NCBI GenBank assembly: GCA_026393115.1
Contig: JAPLAU010000030.1
Coordinates: forward strand, 62,001-126,000
From: Actinomycetota bacterium
GTDB lineage: Bacteria > Actinomycetota > Actinomycetes > S36-B12 > CAIYMF01
Length of the DNA: 64,000 nt
Direction: 5' to 3'
Part shown: one piece after another, positions 8,722 through 17,022 of the stretch
Position numbering within the stretch: the stretch's first letter is position 1
How the letters are laid out: each line of letters starts with the position of its first letter
Translations under genes and position numbers: made by a program
The notes under the pieces: generated by a model
Seen by the model: only the letters and a program-made list of their open reading frames with translations
Databases searched by the model: none
Told to the model about the DNA's origin: nothing

Positions 8722-9878
8722 AAGCTCGACTCGTTCTGGTGCGCATCCGCGCGCAGCAGTTTGATCGAGTCGAAGGCGTACCAGAGGTCCTTGCGCGAGA
8801 ACACCCACAACACCGGCACCATCATCAGTAGGGCCGCGCCCACCCATAGCGGTCGTTCGGCCCACCACAGCAGTGTGGGTTCAGACGGTGGTCGGTACCC
8901 GAAGATGATCACGACGAACAGAATGACTAACGCCATGGCCGTGGTGTGGAAAAGGAACAACGGCAACGAGACGCGGTTGAGCATTGCGTTGAAGATGCCG
9001 ACGCGAGGTTTCTCCAGCCATACCAGTGCGTACGGTCTGAGTAGTTCAGCAACGCCTGCTTGGAATAACACCAACATGATGATGGTGAAGTTGGGTGGCC
9101 CCATGTTCGAAATCTTGTCGGTGTTCACGCCCACCATGGATGCCGGATAGACACCCGAGAAGATCAGCCCCGCGAGCCCGAAGAGTCCGCCGAGAGTCAG
9201 AGACCAGGCGACATGGCGCGGCAGTGCCACGAGGTCGTCGAAGAAGAATCCGAGTTGATGGCAAAACGCGAACACGAAGATGAAGTTGACCCAGCCAAGC
9301 CAGTCGATTCCGAGGTGAAAGCGACCCACATCGATCAGGCAGGCGATACCGCCGAGAGTGACCAGCACCGCAACTCCCCAGCGGCGGTGCAAGTTGATCA
9401 TTACCGGTGCGATCAGCACGAGTAAGAGGTAGACGCCGATGAACCACAGCGGCGACAAAATGAGAATGACCGATCGCCACATCCAGTCCGGGTTCCAAAT
9501 GAACTTGACGACTTCGAAGACTCCGAGCCACACCGCAATGAGCGCACCAGTGGGCAGTACGAGACGGCGTACGCGACCGGCCACGAACACTCCGTAGCCT
9601 CCGCCGTTGGCACGCACCTTGTCCCACACGCGCAGGTGCGCGTACCCGCCGACGTAGAAGAACAACGGCAAGACTTGGAACAGCCACGTGAGCGGCCAGA
9701 GGCCGTAGGTCCACTGCAGGGGGCTGGTGGGTTCGGGGCCGTGCGAGGTCCACGCGATGATCGTGAAACCCCAATGCCACAGTACGACGACGCACAGCGA
9801 GAGCGCTCGCAGCAGGTCGACGTAAGGATCACGGCGAGTGGGCGCTGTGCCCGTCTCGGCCGGGGCGGTGGCAGTCAT
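8718..9878 (-). CDS. Acyltransferase 3 (OafA-like) integral membrane protein
   Basis: A 386-residue polytopic membrane protein of the acyltransferase 3 family. The signature DLLRALSLCVVVLWHW near residue 18 holds the catalytic histidine region, followed by a PLFFYVGGYAH motif and ten or so membrane helices. Such enzymes O-acylate surface sugars, lipids or antibiotics using acyl-CoA. The ATG at 9878 starts just ahead of the conserved region, with GAGGA about 14 bases upstream; longer starts up to 9971 are possible. It shares its last four bases with the P450 gene. The neighbouring P450 is convergent, so a joint pathway cannot be assumed. Confidence 0.88.
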   Translation of the reverse strand: MTATAPAETGTAPTRRDPYVDLLRALSLCVVVLWHWGFTIIAWTSHGPEPTSPLQWTYGLWPLTWLFQVLPLFFYVGGYAHLRVWDKVRANGGGYGVFVAGRVRRLVLPTGALIAVWLGVFEVVKFIWNPDWMWRSVILILSPLWFIGVYLLLVLIAPVMINLHRRWGVAVLVTLGGIACLIDVGRFHLGIDWLGWVNFIFVFAFCHQLGFFFDDLVALPRHVAWSLTLGGLFGLAGLIFSGVYPASMVGVNTDKISNMGPPNFTIIMLVLFQAGVAELLRPYALVWLEKPRVGIFNAMLNRVSLPLFLFHTTAMALVILFVVIIFGYRPPSEPTLLWWAERPLWVGAALLMMVPVLWVFSRKDLWYAFDSIKLLRADAHQNESSF

Positions 9879-9945
9879 GGGGGTACTGACACTCCTCGCA
9901 GGGTCGATGAGTCGATCCTGCCAGAGTGGGGTTAGTTCACACGCA

Positions 9946-10380
9946 TTACCCGCCGGTAGTGATGTAGCCAATCAAGGCGCTGCGTTCTCCCTCGAGTTCG
10001 CCAAGCCGCGCCTTGACTGCGTCACCGATGCTGACAATGCCGACCATGTGCCCGTTGTCGTCGACAACTGGAACGTGGCGGATGCGACGGTCGGTCATCT
10101 CGCGCATGAGTGTGTCAACGAGGCAGTCGGCCTTCGTGGTGTGCACGGCCAGCGTCATGAGTTCGTGTACGCGCATTGTCAGAGTGCCCGCGTCGTCATG
10201 AAGTTGGCGCACGATATCGCGCTCGGAGATGATGCCAATGATCGTTTGCCCATCGTCACTGACAACGAGAGCTCCTACTCCATTGACGGCGAGCATTCGT
10301 AGCGCTTCAGTCACGGAGGAGTGGGGAGTGATCGAGGCAACGAAGTTGCCCTTGTGATCAAGAATGGCCGAAACCTTCAT
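9946..10380 (-). CDS. Tandem CBS-domain protein
   Basis: A 144-residue protein made of two CBS motifs (VSAILDHKG to ISERDIVRQL, and VHELMTLAVHTTKADC to GIVSIGDAVK), followed by a short helical tail (LGELEGERSALIGYI). This two-domain architecture forms a Bateman module that usually binds AMP, ATP, NAD or related nucleotides. It resembles the stand-alone stress-linked CBS proteins (Hrp1-like) of Actinobacteria. The start ATG has GGAGGC four bases upstream. The gene stands alone between divergent or separate units, so its partner is not indicated. Confidence 0.9.
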   Translation of the reverse strand: MKVSAILDHKGNFVASITPHSSVTEALRMLAVNGVGALVVSDDGQTIIGIISERDIVRQLHDDAGTLTMRVHELMTLAVHTTKADCLVDTLMREMTDRRIRHVPVVDDNGHMVGIVSIGDAVKARLGELEGERSALIGYITTGG

Positions 10381-10503
10381 GATGCCTCCCGGTGCCGAGG
10401 TCCCACCGAGTTCGGCGGGGTCACGGGTGCGAACTACTGCGACTGTACTGCCGAAAACTGCTGCCGTATATGGGTCACACGGTGGTACGCCCCATTGGCG
10501 CAG

Positions 10504-11313
10504 TCATGGGCCAAACAGGGCCAGTACCTCGTGATGCAGGTGTCCGTTGGTGGTGACGCAGCTGGTCGTTCCGGTTCCGCTGAATGTGGGGGTGCCATCG
10601 AAGCGAGTGATGAGTCCACCGGCCTCGCGCACCACGGGAACGAGTGCGGCGACATCCCAGGGATTGAGGTGCGGCTCAGCGGCGATGTCGACGGCTCCTT
10701 CGGCGACCAGTAGGTGCGACCAGAAGTCGCCGTAGCCGCGACTGCGCCAGCAGGTGTCGAGCAATGTGTGAAAGCCCGCGCTACTGTCGGTGCCGGATGC
10801 GGCCACGTCGTCCCACCTCTCGTGGTCGCTGTAGCTCAATGAGGCGTCGGACAGGCGCGTCACGGCCGAGGATCGAATGAGGCGTTCACTTCCATCAACG
10901 TCACGCGTGAAGGCGCCGCTACCAGCAGCCGCCCACCAGCGGCGACCGAGTGCGGGTGCGCTCACCACGCCGACGACGGGCTCGTTACCGACGACGAGTG
11001 CGATCAGTGTGGCCCACACCGGAACTCCGCGCACGTAGTTCTTAGTGCCGTCGATGGGATCAATGACCCAGAGTCGATCGCTGTCACCGGTGTCGTCGAA
11101 TTCCTCGCCGAGCACCGCGTCGCCGGGGCGTTCACGCTCTAGGATCGCGCGGATTGCCAATTCTGTTCGGCGGTCGGCCTCAGTGACAGGGGTGAGGTCG
11201 GGCTTGGTGGCTACCTGCAGGTCGCCGGCCCGGAAACGGTCGGTGGTGAGTGCATCGGCTGCGTCTGCAAGGCGCAGCGCCAAAGCGAGATCATCTGCCC
11301 ACGGCACGTTCAC
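10504..11313 (-). CDS. hisN: Histidinol-phosphatase, inositol-monophosphatase fold
   Basis: A 269-residue Mg-dependent phosphatase of the IMPase superfamily. Metal-binding motifs are present: GEEFDD (first Glu), WVIDPIDGTKNYVRG (DPIDGT loop) and the C-terminal NPWDVAALVPVV aspartate. The N-terminal pattern and the GVPVWATLIAL stretch match actinobacterial HisN, which makes histidinol from histidinol phosphate in histidine biosynthesis. General inositol monophosphatases share most motifs, so the specific assignment rests on overall resemblance. The GTG at 11313 has no Shine-Dalgarno, but TAGCGT lies exactly six bases upstream, which suggests a leaderless transcript. It sits next to rsgA and aroA on the same strand with a short gap. 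Confidence 0.85.
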   Translation of the reverse strand: MNVPWADDLALALRLADAADALTTDRFRAGDLQVATKPDLTPVTEADRRTELAIRAILERERPGDAVLGEEFDDTGDSDRLWVIDPIDGTKNYVRGVPVWATLIALVVGNEPVVGVVSAPALGRRWWAAAGSGAFTRDVDGSERLIRSSAVTRLSDASLSYSDHERWDDVAASGTDSSAGFHTLLDTCWRSRGYGDFWSHLLVAEGAVDIAAEPHLNPWDVAALVPVVREAGGLITRFDGTPTFSGTGTTSCVTTNGHLHHEVLALFGP

Positions 11314-11378
11314 AGTATGACGCTACCGAGGAAGCTCAGCGCGAATCTGATCGGGTCGTAGTGGCCGACGGGCGCACT

Positions 11379-12425
11379 TCACCCGTTGGCGTGATCGTCA
11401 GCCAGTGAACGCAACACTCGCCGCAGCGATGACAGACGTTCGGCTCCACCGGTTCCGGCGTGCCCCTCGGCAACCCAGGCGTCGAGGCCGCACTCTTCCT
11501 CATCATGCGAGCACGCACGTGGGCAGTCGGTGGTGCCATCGGTGAATTCGGGGAAGGCGTCAATGACACGACTGGAATCGACATGGGCCAGACCGAAGGA
11601 ACGAAGGCCCGGGGTGTCGACGATCAAGCCGCCGCCAGGAAGTGGCAGCGCGACCGCCGAGGTTGAGGTGTGCCGACCGCGACCGGTGGTTTCGTTGACG
11701 TGACCGGTGGCCCGCTGGGCACTGGGAACGAGCGCGTTGACGAGCGTGGATTTTCCGACGCCCGACGATCCGAGGAACACGGTGACCTGATCGTGTAGCA
11801 GTGCGCGAAGTTCAGTCAGATCAGAACCGCGCTGCAACACCACGGTGTCGACGTTGAGTGCGGCGTAGTCGGCGAGGAGTTCGTCAGGTGAGGCGAGGTC
11901 GCTCTTGGTGAGAACGAGAAGTGGTTCGAGTCCGGCGTCGTAGGCGGCAACGAGTGCGCGATCGACCAAACGCGGTTGCGGTGCAGGTTCAGCCAGTGAC
12001 ACTACAACGGCCAAGCGATCGGCGTTCGCCACGATGATGCGTTCAACGGGGTCGGTGTCGTCGGCAGTGCGACGCAACGACGTGACGCGCGGTTCGACGC
12101 GCACGATGCGAGCGAGCGCATCAGTTTCGCCACTGGTATCGCCCACGATTGCCACACGGTCGCCGACCACCACGCCTTTGCGGCCAAGTTCGCGGGCCTT
12201 GATCGCCATGATCAAGGTGGGTTCGACGTCGTCAGGTCGATCGTCATGCGGATCACCCGCGACGCAGGTGAATCGGCCGCGATCGACAGCGACGACGTAC
12301 CCGGGTTCGGCGTTGGCGTGATCGGGGCGATCCTTTGACCGCGGTCGTGACTTTCCGCGCTGTGGGCGTACGCGTACGTCATCCTCGTCGAGTTCGCGGC
12401 CGCTGCGGCCACCGCGCGGACTCAC
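11379..12425 (-). CDS. rsgA: Ribosome small-subunit-dependent GTPase A
   Basis: A 348-residue circularly permuted GTPase for 30S subunit maturation. The order of motifs is typical: an OB-fold-like N-terminal part (GRFTCVAG to [10 protein letters not shown]), then G4 (LVLTKSDL), G1 ([14 protein letters not shown]), G3 (DTPGLRSFG), and a C-terminal zinc knuckle ([12 protein letters not shown]). The basic, low-complexity first 45 residues are longer than in many homologues. The GTG at 12425 overlaps the aroA stop by four bases (GTGA), and an in-frame extension upstream runs through aroA, so the short start is chosen. The aroA-rsgA order is conserved in many Actinomycetes. Confidence 0.93.
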   Translation of the reverse strand: MSPRGGRSGRELDEDDVRVRPQRGKSRPRSKDRPDHANAEPGYVVAVDRGRFTCVAGDPHDDRPDDVEPTLIMAIKARELGRKGVVVGDRVAIVGDTSGETDALARIVRVEPRVTSLRRTADDTDPVERIIVANADRLAVVVSLAEPAPQPRLVDRALVAAYDAGLEPLLVLTKSDLASPDELLADYAALNVDTVVLQRGSDLTELRALLHDQVTVFLGSSGVGKSTLVNALVPSAQRATGHVNETTGRGRHTSTSAVALPLPGGGLIVDTPGLRSFGLAHVDSSRVIDAFPEFTDGTTDCPRACSHDEEECGLDAWVAEGHAGTGGAERLSSLRRVLRSLADDHANG

Positions 12426-13711
12426 GCGGTTCCGTGACCAATCAACGCGGCCCAGCGGCTGGGGAAGTCGGGCAATGTCTTCGCGGTGGTGTCGATGTCG
12501 TCGACGGTGATGCCATCGACGACGAGTCCGAGCACTGCGCCGGCCGTGGCCATGCGGTGGTCGTCGTAGGCGAGCCACGCGCCACCGTGCAACGGGGCTG
12601 GCGCGATGTGCAGGCCGTCGTCGGTTTGGGTTGCGTCGGCGCCGACCGTGCGTAGATCGTGTTCGAGAGCGGCGAGCCGATCGGTTTCGTGTCCGCGCAG
12701 ATGAGCGATTCCGCGCAGCGTGCTGGGCGTTGAGGCGAGTGCTGCGAGCGCAGCGATGACGGGGGTGAGTTCGCCGACGTCGTGTAGGTCGACGTCAATG
12801 CCGAGTAGTTCGTCGGGTCCGGTGAGGGTGAGCCCACCGTCGTCGAGGGTGACGTTGCACCCCATGTCGGCGAGCAGCGCGCGAAGCGCATCACCGGCCT
12901 GCGTGGTGGTGCGCGGCCAGCCAGTGATGGTGACGCGGCCGCGAGTGACGGCCGCCGCAGCGAGGAAGGGGGCGGCGTTGGAAAGGTCGGGTTCAACGCG
13001 AACGTCGAGAGCCGCGATGGTTCCGGGATGCACGGTCCAGGTGGCGGCCGACGGTTCGGTGACATCAACGTCGACAGTGACACCGCGTTCGCGCAGCATC
13101 GCCACACTCATGTCGATGTGCGGCATCGACGGAACAGCCGTGCCGCGATGGCGCACGGTGATTCCGTGGTCGTAGCGAGCGCCGGCGAGCAGTAACGCGC
13201 TGACGAACTGACTCGATGCCGAGGCGTCGAGGGTGACCTCGTCGCCGGTGACGCTTCCGGTGGCGTGCACGGTGAAGGGCAGCGACGCGGTGCCGTGGTC
13301 GTCGACCGTGGTTCCGAGTTGTCGCAGTGCGTCGATGACCGGCGACATGGGGCGTGAGCGAGCGCGTTCGTCGCCGTCGAATGCGATGTCGCCGGTGGCG
13401 AGTGCGGCGACTGCGGGAACGAAGCGCATGACCGTTCCGGCGAGGCCGCAGTCGATGGTGGCCGGGCCTCGCAGGGTGCCCGGCTCGACGGTGAGTGAGG
13501 TGGCGTCGCCGTCGATGGAGGTTCCGAGCGATCGCAGTGCCGCGATCATCAGCGAGGTATCACGGGCGACCAGCGCGTCGTCGATGCGCGAAGGGCCTTC
13601 GGCGAGTGCGGCGAGCACCAGTGCGCGATTGGTGACCGACTTCGAGCCGGGAACGGTGACGGTGGTCTGCACGGCAGTGAGCGCGCGGGGCGCATTCCAC
13701 GGTGAGGGCAC
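12422..13711 (-). CDS. aroA: 3-phosphoshikimate 1-carboxyvinyltransferase (EPSP synthase)
   Basis: A 429-residue EPSP synthase joining shikimate-3-phosphate and PEP in aromatic amino acid biosynthesis. Diagnostic motifs are [17 protein letters not shown] near residue 20, the [10 protein letters not shown] stretch near 90 (equivalent of the NAGTxxRF motif), [10 protein letters not shown] near 115, [13 protein letters not shown] near 165, and a C-terminal [14 protein letters not shown]. The GTG at 13711 has TAGGTT six bases upstream and no Shine-Dalgarno, so a leaderless message is likely. It overlaps rsgA downstream. A family-B dispersed repeat lies in the divergent gap toward the SRAP gene. 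Confidence 0.95.
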   Translation of the reverse strand: MPSPWNAPRALTAVQTTVTVPGSKSVTNRALVLAALAEGPSRIDDALVARDTSLMIAALRSLGTSIDGDATSLTVEPGTLRGPATIDCGLAGTVMRFVPAVAALATGDIAFDGDERARSRPMSPVIDALRQLGTTVDDHGTASLPFTVHATGSVTGDEVTLDASASSQFVSALLLAGARYDHGITVRHRGTAVPSMPHIDMSVAMLRERGVTVDVDVTEPSAATWTVHPGTIAALDVRVEPDLSNAAPFLAAAAVTRGRVTITGWPRTTTQAGDALRALLADMGCNVTLDDGGLTLTGPDELLGIDVDLHDVGELTPVIAALAALASTPSTLRGIAHLRGHETDRLAALEHDLRTVGADATQTDDGLHIAPAPLHGGAWLAYDDHRMATAGAVLGLVVDGITVDDIDTTAKTLPDFPSRWAALIGHGTA

Positions 13712-13730
13712 CCCCCAAACCTACCCTTTT

Positions 13731-13788
13731 GCGCATGGGGGGACATTCAGCACGCATAGACGCAGTTTTCCTACCCCAGCATGGCGCG
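13731..13788 (+). repeat. Dispersed repeat family B, copy 1
   Basis: A roughly 50-bp intergenic element with the core GCACGCATAGACGCAGTTTT (13750-13769) preceded by a CAT-G6 tract and followed by CCTACCCCA. The same order of blocks recurs at 55630-55680 (plus) and 56070-56120 (minus). It lies between the divergent aroA and SRAP starts and has diverged more than the other two copies. Nature unknown; no transposase is nearby. Confidence 0.75.
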
Positions 13789-13840
13789 CTCGGCCTATTC
13801 CGACGTTCGGAAATCGGCCGGCGGGTGTCAGACTCTGCCC

Positions 13841-14593
13841 ATGTGCGGACGTTACGCGGCTTCCAAGTCGGCCGACCAACTCGTCGAAGAGTTCGAGGTC
13901 GACACACCTCCAACCGAAGAACTACCGCCCGACTTCAATGTCGCACCCACCAAGCCGGTGTACGCCGTGCTCGAGCGCGCTGATTCCGACGATCATGTGC
14001 ACAGACGACTCGCAGTGGTGCGGTGGGGACTTGTGCCGTCGTGGGCCAAGGACCCCTCGATCGGAAACCGAATGGCCAACGCGCGACTGGAAACCGCTGC
14101 CGAGAAGCCGTCGTTTCGCAAAGCCTGGGCGCGCCGACGCTGCATCATCCCCGCTGACGGCTATTACGAATGGCAGGCGGTCGACTCTCCCGATGCGCCG
14201 CGCGGAAAGTCGGGCAAGCCGCTCAAGCAGCCCTGGTACCTGCACCCTCGCGACGGATCAGTGCTCGCGATGGCCGGCCTCTACGAAATTTGGCGCGATC
14301 CGACCCGCGATGATGATGACCCGGCGGCCTGGCTCTGGACGGCCACGGTGCTCACGACCGAAGCCACCGACGCGCTCGGTCACATCCACGACCGCACTCC
14401 GCTGCTCGTTCCGGCCGCCGAGCGTGACGCGTGGCTCGACCCGTCCGTCGTTGATCCCTCGGAAATCGTGACGCGGCTCGAAGCTTCACTCGACGGCATA
14501 CTCGACGCCTACCCGGTCTCGACTGCCGTCAATTTCGTTCGGAACAACGGCCCGGAACTACTCACGCCGGTGCCGTTAACGGGCATCTCTTGA
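13841..14593 (+). CDS. SRAP domain protein (HMCES/YedK-like abasic-site sensor)
   Basis: A 250-residue SOS-response-associated-peptidase (SRAP) protein. Cys2 immediately after the initiator Met (MCGRYA) is the residue that cross-links to abasic sites in single-stranded DNA. Other conserved elements are the N and R/E residues of NARLETAAEKPSFRKAW near residue 80, RRCIIPADGYYEW near 100, and the histidine in ALGHIHDRTPLLV near 180. The ATG at 13841 must be the start because Cys2 has to be exposed. CAGACT six bases upstream suggests leaderless transcription. The last codons and stop lie inside the first unit of a 30-bp tandem repeat, so the C-terminus may have been altered by repeat expansion. 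Confidence 0.93.
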   Translation: MCGRYAASKSADQLVEEFEVDTPPTEELPPDFNVAPTKPVYAVLERADSDDHVHRRLAVVRWGLVPSWAKDPSIGNRMANARLETAAEKPSFRKAWARRRCIIPADGYYEWQAVDSPDAPRGKSGKPLKQPWYLHPRDGSVLAMAGLYEIWRDPTRDDDDPAAWLWTATVLTTEATDALGHIHDRTPLLVPAAERDAWLDPSVVDPSEIVTRLEASLDGILDAYPVSTAVNFVRNNGPELLTPVPLTGIS

Positions 14594-14665
14594 CCAACGA
14601 AGCCCCGGACGGGCATCTCTTGACCAACGAAGCCCCGGACGGGCATCTCTTAACCAATGAAGTAG
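14581..14665 (+). repeat. 30-bp tandem repeat, about 2.8 copies
   Basis: Two identical 30-base units (14581-14610 and 14611-14640) begin GGGCATCTCTTGACCAACGA. A third, diverged copy runs from 14641 to about 14665. The SRAP stop codon lies in unit 1. Read on the minus strand, the units encode a repeated SLVKRCPSGA peptide in an open frame, which I regard as chance. Identical adjacent units point to recent slippage. Confidence 0.9.
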
Positions 14666-14708
14666 GAATCGAAATGGCGTGGCGCCGAGGATCGAGCGCG
14701 TGAATGTC

Positions 14709-14736
14709 GGGAATGTTTTGCTGTGGGTTCGTCGTT
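14709..14736 (+). promoter_or_regulatory. SigR/SigH-type autoregulatory promoter
   Basis: GGGAAT (14709-14714) followed after 19 bases by GTT (14734-14736) matches the GGAAT/GTT consensus of thiol-stress ECF sigma factors of the SigR/SigH group. Transcription would start near 14743, only a few bases before an in-frame GTG at 14747 that adds 72 residues to the sigma factor. The gene downstream is itself a SigR-type factor, so this is probably positive autoregulation. Confidence 0.65.
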
Positions 14737-14962
14737 GTGAACTGATGTGCCGACTTCAATGACTGCCACCCGCTCTGCGTCTGGAGACCGATTTGCGGCG
14801 GGGGTCAGCCCGGCGGGCGATCAGAAGGTCAAGGGCGACAAGACAATCGTGGGCGACCCGGGCTCATTTGGCCCACTCGGAGAGGCAGCGGCAGGCTTCA
14901 CGGCTCAGCTGGGCGTCCCGGCGACAGGCGCCGGTCGTACCCACGGGGTAGATTCGTCTGTG

Positions 14963-15637
14963 ATGGTAACTAACGGAAACGACGAGGCCGGCGCCAGCCT
15001 CACCGAGTTGATCGGTGAAGGCGAAGGCGACGATTTTACCCGCGCGCCCGTAGGTGAAACCGACGAAGAGCGTGCTGCTCGTTTCGAGCGAGACGCGCTT
15101 CCCTTCCTCGACCAGTTGTACGCCACGGCCCTGCGCCTCACGCGCAACCAGCAAGACGCCGAAGACCTGCTGCAAGATGCGTTCGCGCGCGCATTCGCGG
15201 CGTTCCACCAGTACCGCGACGGCACTAACCTCAAAGCGTGGCTGTTCCGCATTCTGCAGAACACCTACATCAACACGTACCGCAAGAAGCAGCGTCAGCC
15301 GTTGCAGTCCTCAACCGATGATGTCGAAGACTGGCAGATGCATCGCGCCGAGTCGCACACCTCGACCGGATTGCGTTCGGCCGAGGCGGTCGCCCTCGAC
15401 AACCTGCCTGACAGTGACGTCAAAGAAGCTCTGCAGTCGATTCCGGAAGAATTCCGCGAGGCCGTCTACTTGGCCGATGTCGAGGGATTCTCGTATCAGG
15501 AAATCGCCGACATTATGGGTACACCCATAGGCACGGTCATGAGCCGTCTGCACCGCGGCCGTCGTCAGTTGCGTGAGTTGCTCACCGACTACGCCATCGA
15601 GCGAGGGTTCCTCACGTCGGCGGGCAGCGCGACATGA
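14963..15637 (+). CDS. sigR: ECF RNA polymerase sigma factor, SigR/SigH family
   Basis: From the ATG at 14963 this is a 224-residue group-ECF sigma factor. Region 2 ([19 protein letters not shown] to [17 protein letters not shown], then [25 protein letters not shown]) and region 4 ([23 protein letters not shown] to [18 protein letters not shown]) are typical of SigR of Streptomyces and SigH of Mycobacterium, which control disulfide-stress genes. The short start has TAGATT nine bases upstream. An in-frame GTG at 14747, placed just after a SigR-type promoter, would give a 296-residue form with a disordered 72-residue extension, like the unstable sigma-R-prime isoform known in Streptomyces. The stop overlaps the zinc anti-sigma gene (ATGA). 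Confidence 0.93.
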   Translation: MVTNGNDEAGASLTELIGEGEGDDFTRAPVGETDEERAARFERDALPFLDQLYATALRLTRNQQDAEDLLQDAFARAFAAFHQYRDGTNLKAWLFRILQNTYINTYRKKQRQPLQSSTDDVEDWQMHRAESHTSTGLRSAEAVALDNLPDSDVKEALQSIPEEFREAVYLADVEGFSYQEIADIMGTPIGTVMSRLHRGRRQLRELLTDYAIERGFLTSAGSAT

Positions 15638-15909
15638 GTTGCGGCCGCCCCCACGAAACTCCGTGTGACGAGGTGTTGGCGCGCCTCTACGACTTCCTCG
15701 ATTCTGAAGTCGACACCGCGACCAGCGAACAGATTCAGCAACATCTGGAGGAATGCGCACCGTGTCTGGCACAGGCGGCGCTCGATCGCATGGTCAAGTC
15801 GTTGGTGGCGCGGTCGTGCTGCTCCGAACCGGCTCCTGAACAGGTGCGTTTGCGGGTGGTGCAGCGCATCAGCGAGGTGCGTATCACCTACCGCTATCAG
15901 TCCGACTGA
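15634..15909 (+). CDS. rsrA: Zinc-binding redox anti-sigma factor, RsrA-like
   Basis: A 91-residue ZAS-family anti-sigma factor. The zinc ligands fall at Cys11, His37, Cys41 and Cys44 (HLEECAPC), the same numbering as in Streptomyces RsrA; extra cysteines are at positions 3, 62 and 63. In that system oxidation forms a disulfide, zinc is lost and the sigma factor is freed. Here it overlaps the sigma gene by four bases, ensuring matched synthesis. The distribution of cysteines argues strongly for redox sensing rather than a plain anti-sigma role. Confidence 0.92.
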   Translation: MSCGRPHETPCDEVLARLYDFLDSEVDTATSEQIQQHLEECAPCLAQAALDRMVKSLVARSCCSEPAPEQVRLRVVQRISEVRITYRYQSD

Positions 15910-15992
15910 CCGATGTTCATTCCCCAGTGCCAGTGGTTCCCAGCGCACGTGGGACGATGGGAGTCCGACGTCGACGTACCGAGGAGATCACC

Positions 15993-16070
15993 GTGAGTAA
16001 GCGCGGACGAAAGAAGAAGGACCGCAAGAAGAAGGGCGCGAACCACGGAAAGCGCCCCAACGGCAGCTGA
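15993..16070 (+). CDS. 50S ribosomal protein bL37 (25 residues)
   Basis: A 25-codon gene encoding a highly basic peptide that begins VSKRGRKKK and ends ANHGKRPNGS. This matches the actinobacterial ribosomal protein bL37, whose C-terminus NHGKRPN is nearly invariant and which was first seen in mycobacterial ribosome structures. The GTG at 15993 is preceded by GAGGAGA with five to eight bases spacing. A strong hairpin terminator follows 22 bases after the stop. Its position right after sigR-rsrA is, as I recall, common in Actinobacteria. It is far below usual gene-calling length limits and easy to miss. Confidence 0.92.
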   Translation: MSKRGRKKKDRKKKGANHGKRPNGS

Positions 16071-16092
16071 CTGCCGCACCGTTCATCCAGCG

Positions 16093-16118
16093 CAGCCCAG
16101 ACCTTCGGGTCTGGGCTG
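16093..16118 (+). terminator. Hairpin terminator after sigR-rsrA-bL37
   Basis: An 11-bp perfect stem (16093-16103 with 16108-16118) closed by a TTCG tetraloop on a C-G pair, the most stable tetraloop type. It is followed by a T-rich but not pure-T stretch (TGTCTGCTTTGT), usual for high-GC bacteria. Confidence 0.85.
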
Positions 16119-16119
16119 T

Positions 16120-16317
16120 CTGCTTTGTGGGGGCGGGAAAGTGCAGTTTTCGGCGCCCAGGAGAGTTTCAGTGACAGCGGTTTGGGTGCCGTGTGCGCGC
16201 TAGGTGCGCGCTTGGGTGCCCCCGATGCGGGGAGGGGGCGGGAAGGGGGAGGGGGATGCGGGGCGGGGGGGATGCGGGGAGGATGCGGGGAGGGGGGGAG
16301 GGGGCGAGGGGGAGGTT
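16120..16317. repeat. G-rich purine tract between convergent genes
   Basis: Between the bL37 terminator and the stop of the minus-strand gene at 16318. From about 16217 to 16315 the plus strand is almost all purine, with at least ten runs of four or more G and irregular repeats of GATGCGGGG. It has strong G-quadruplex potential. The plus-strand open frame across it (71 codons) has no homology or ribosome binding site and is not called. A similar tract lies at 56120-56187, also just 3' of a minus-strand gene. Confidence 0.8.
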
Positions 16318-16974
16318 CTAGCCGGCGAGACGGCGGTTGATGGCCGCGAGCACGGCGCGCGCCACGGCATCCTCGTCATCACCGCGCACGAGGGCCGAGC
16401 CGCACATCACTTGCTCGCCCACCCGCGGAATCGACAGGGTGAGCACCACGAGCGCCACCAAACGATCGGCGCACGGAACGAGGGCGGCCGAATCAACGTG
16501 CGAGGGCAGTCCGAGTAGATCGTCGACAGCCCGCAGCGAAGCCTCAGCCACGATGCGCGCCCGGTGGGCCGGTGAACCCGGGCCGGTGGCAGTTCCGGTG
16601 AACACTGTGCCGTCGATGGTGAGCGCGACACTGATCTCGACTTCGCCGTCGCGGCTGTGCACCGTGATCGAGGTGAGCGAGGGGCGGGGACTGGTCAGGG
16701 GGGCGATCGCGGCCGCGGTGCCAATGGTGGCCACCTCAGGCTCGTCGCCGAGTTGCACGACTGACACGATGCGGTGGTCGAGGGCCATTCCGTACGAGGC
16801 CATGGCGAGTGACTGCACATCGCGCACAATCTGCTTGGCCGGCTTGGCCGTGGTGGCCAGCACATGCACCTCGATGGGCTCGGCATTAGGCCCGGTCACA
16901 ACGCTGACGGCGCGTACTCCGGGAATGCTGCGCAGCGCATCCTCAAGTTCGGGTAGCAGGCGCAGTGCGGTCAT
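16318..16974 (-). CDS. Conserved hypothetical protein (218 aa)
   Basis: A 218-residue soluble protein I do not recognise with confidence. It has no signal peptide or membrane helix. Two similar-looking halves can be seen: an N-terminal VRAVSVVTGPNAEPIEVHVLA and a central ITVHSRDGEVEISVALTIDG. Each is followed by a helix with an alanine-rich patch, which suggests duplicated alpha/beta domains. The ATG at 16974 has GGAGG six bases upstream. It lies 48 bases downstream of another hypothetical gene on the same strand, so they probably form an operon. Codon and GC usage match the neighbours. Confidence 0.65.
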   Translation of the reverse strand: MTALRLLPELEDALRSIPGVRAVSVVTGPNAEPIEVHVLATTAKPAKQIVRDVQSLAMASYGMALDHRIVSVVQLGDEPEVATIGTAAAIAPLTSPRPSLTSITVHSRDGEVEISVALTIDGTVFTGTATGPGSPAHRARIVAEASLRAVDDLLGLPSHVDSAALVPCADRLVALVVLTLSIPRVGEQVMCGSALVRGDDEDAVARAVLAAINRRLAG

Positions 16975-17022
16975 CGCCGTCCTCCGGGGATAGGTGCTGA
17001 TGGGAATGAACTCTCGGGGCGG

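Noticed and set aside
13560-13913. 117-codon minus-strand frame extending aroA upstream
   Set aside because: It is a different frame from aroA and gets its apparent peptide similarity to frames at 55.6 kb from the family-B DNA repeat, not from protein conservation.
14562-14759. Minus-strand 65-codon frame with repeated SLVKRCPSGA peptide
   Set aside because: The repetition comes from the 30-bp DNA tandem repeat. No ribosome binding site or homology, and it overlaps the SigR-type promoter.
16139-16160. Fourth copy of repeat family B near a GCAGTTTTC stretch
   Set aside because: Only nine consecutive bases match and the surrounding blocks are missing.
16125-16340. 71-codon plus-strand frame rich in Gly across the G-rich tract
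   Set aside because: Composition follows the purine tract; no start context and it runs into the convergent gene.
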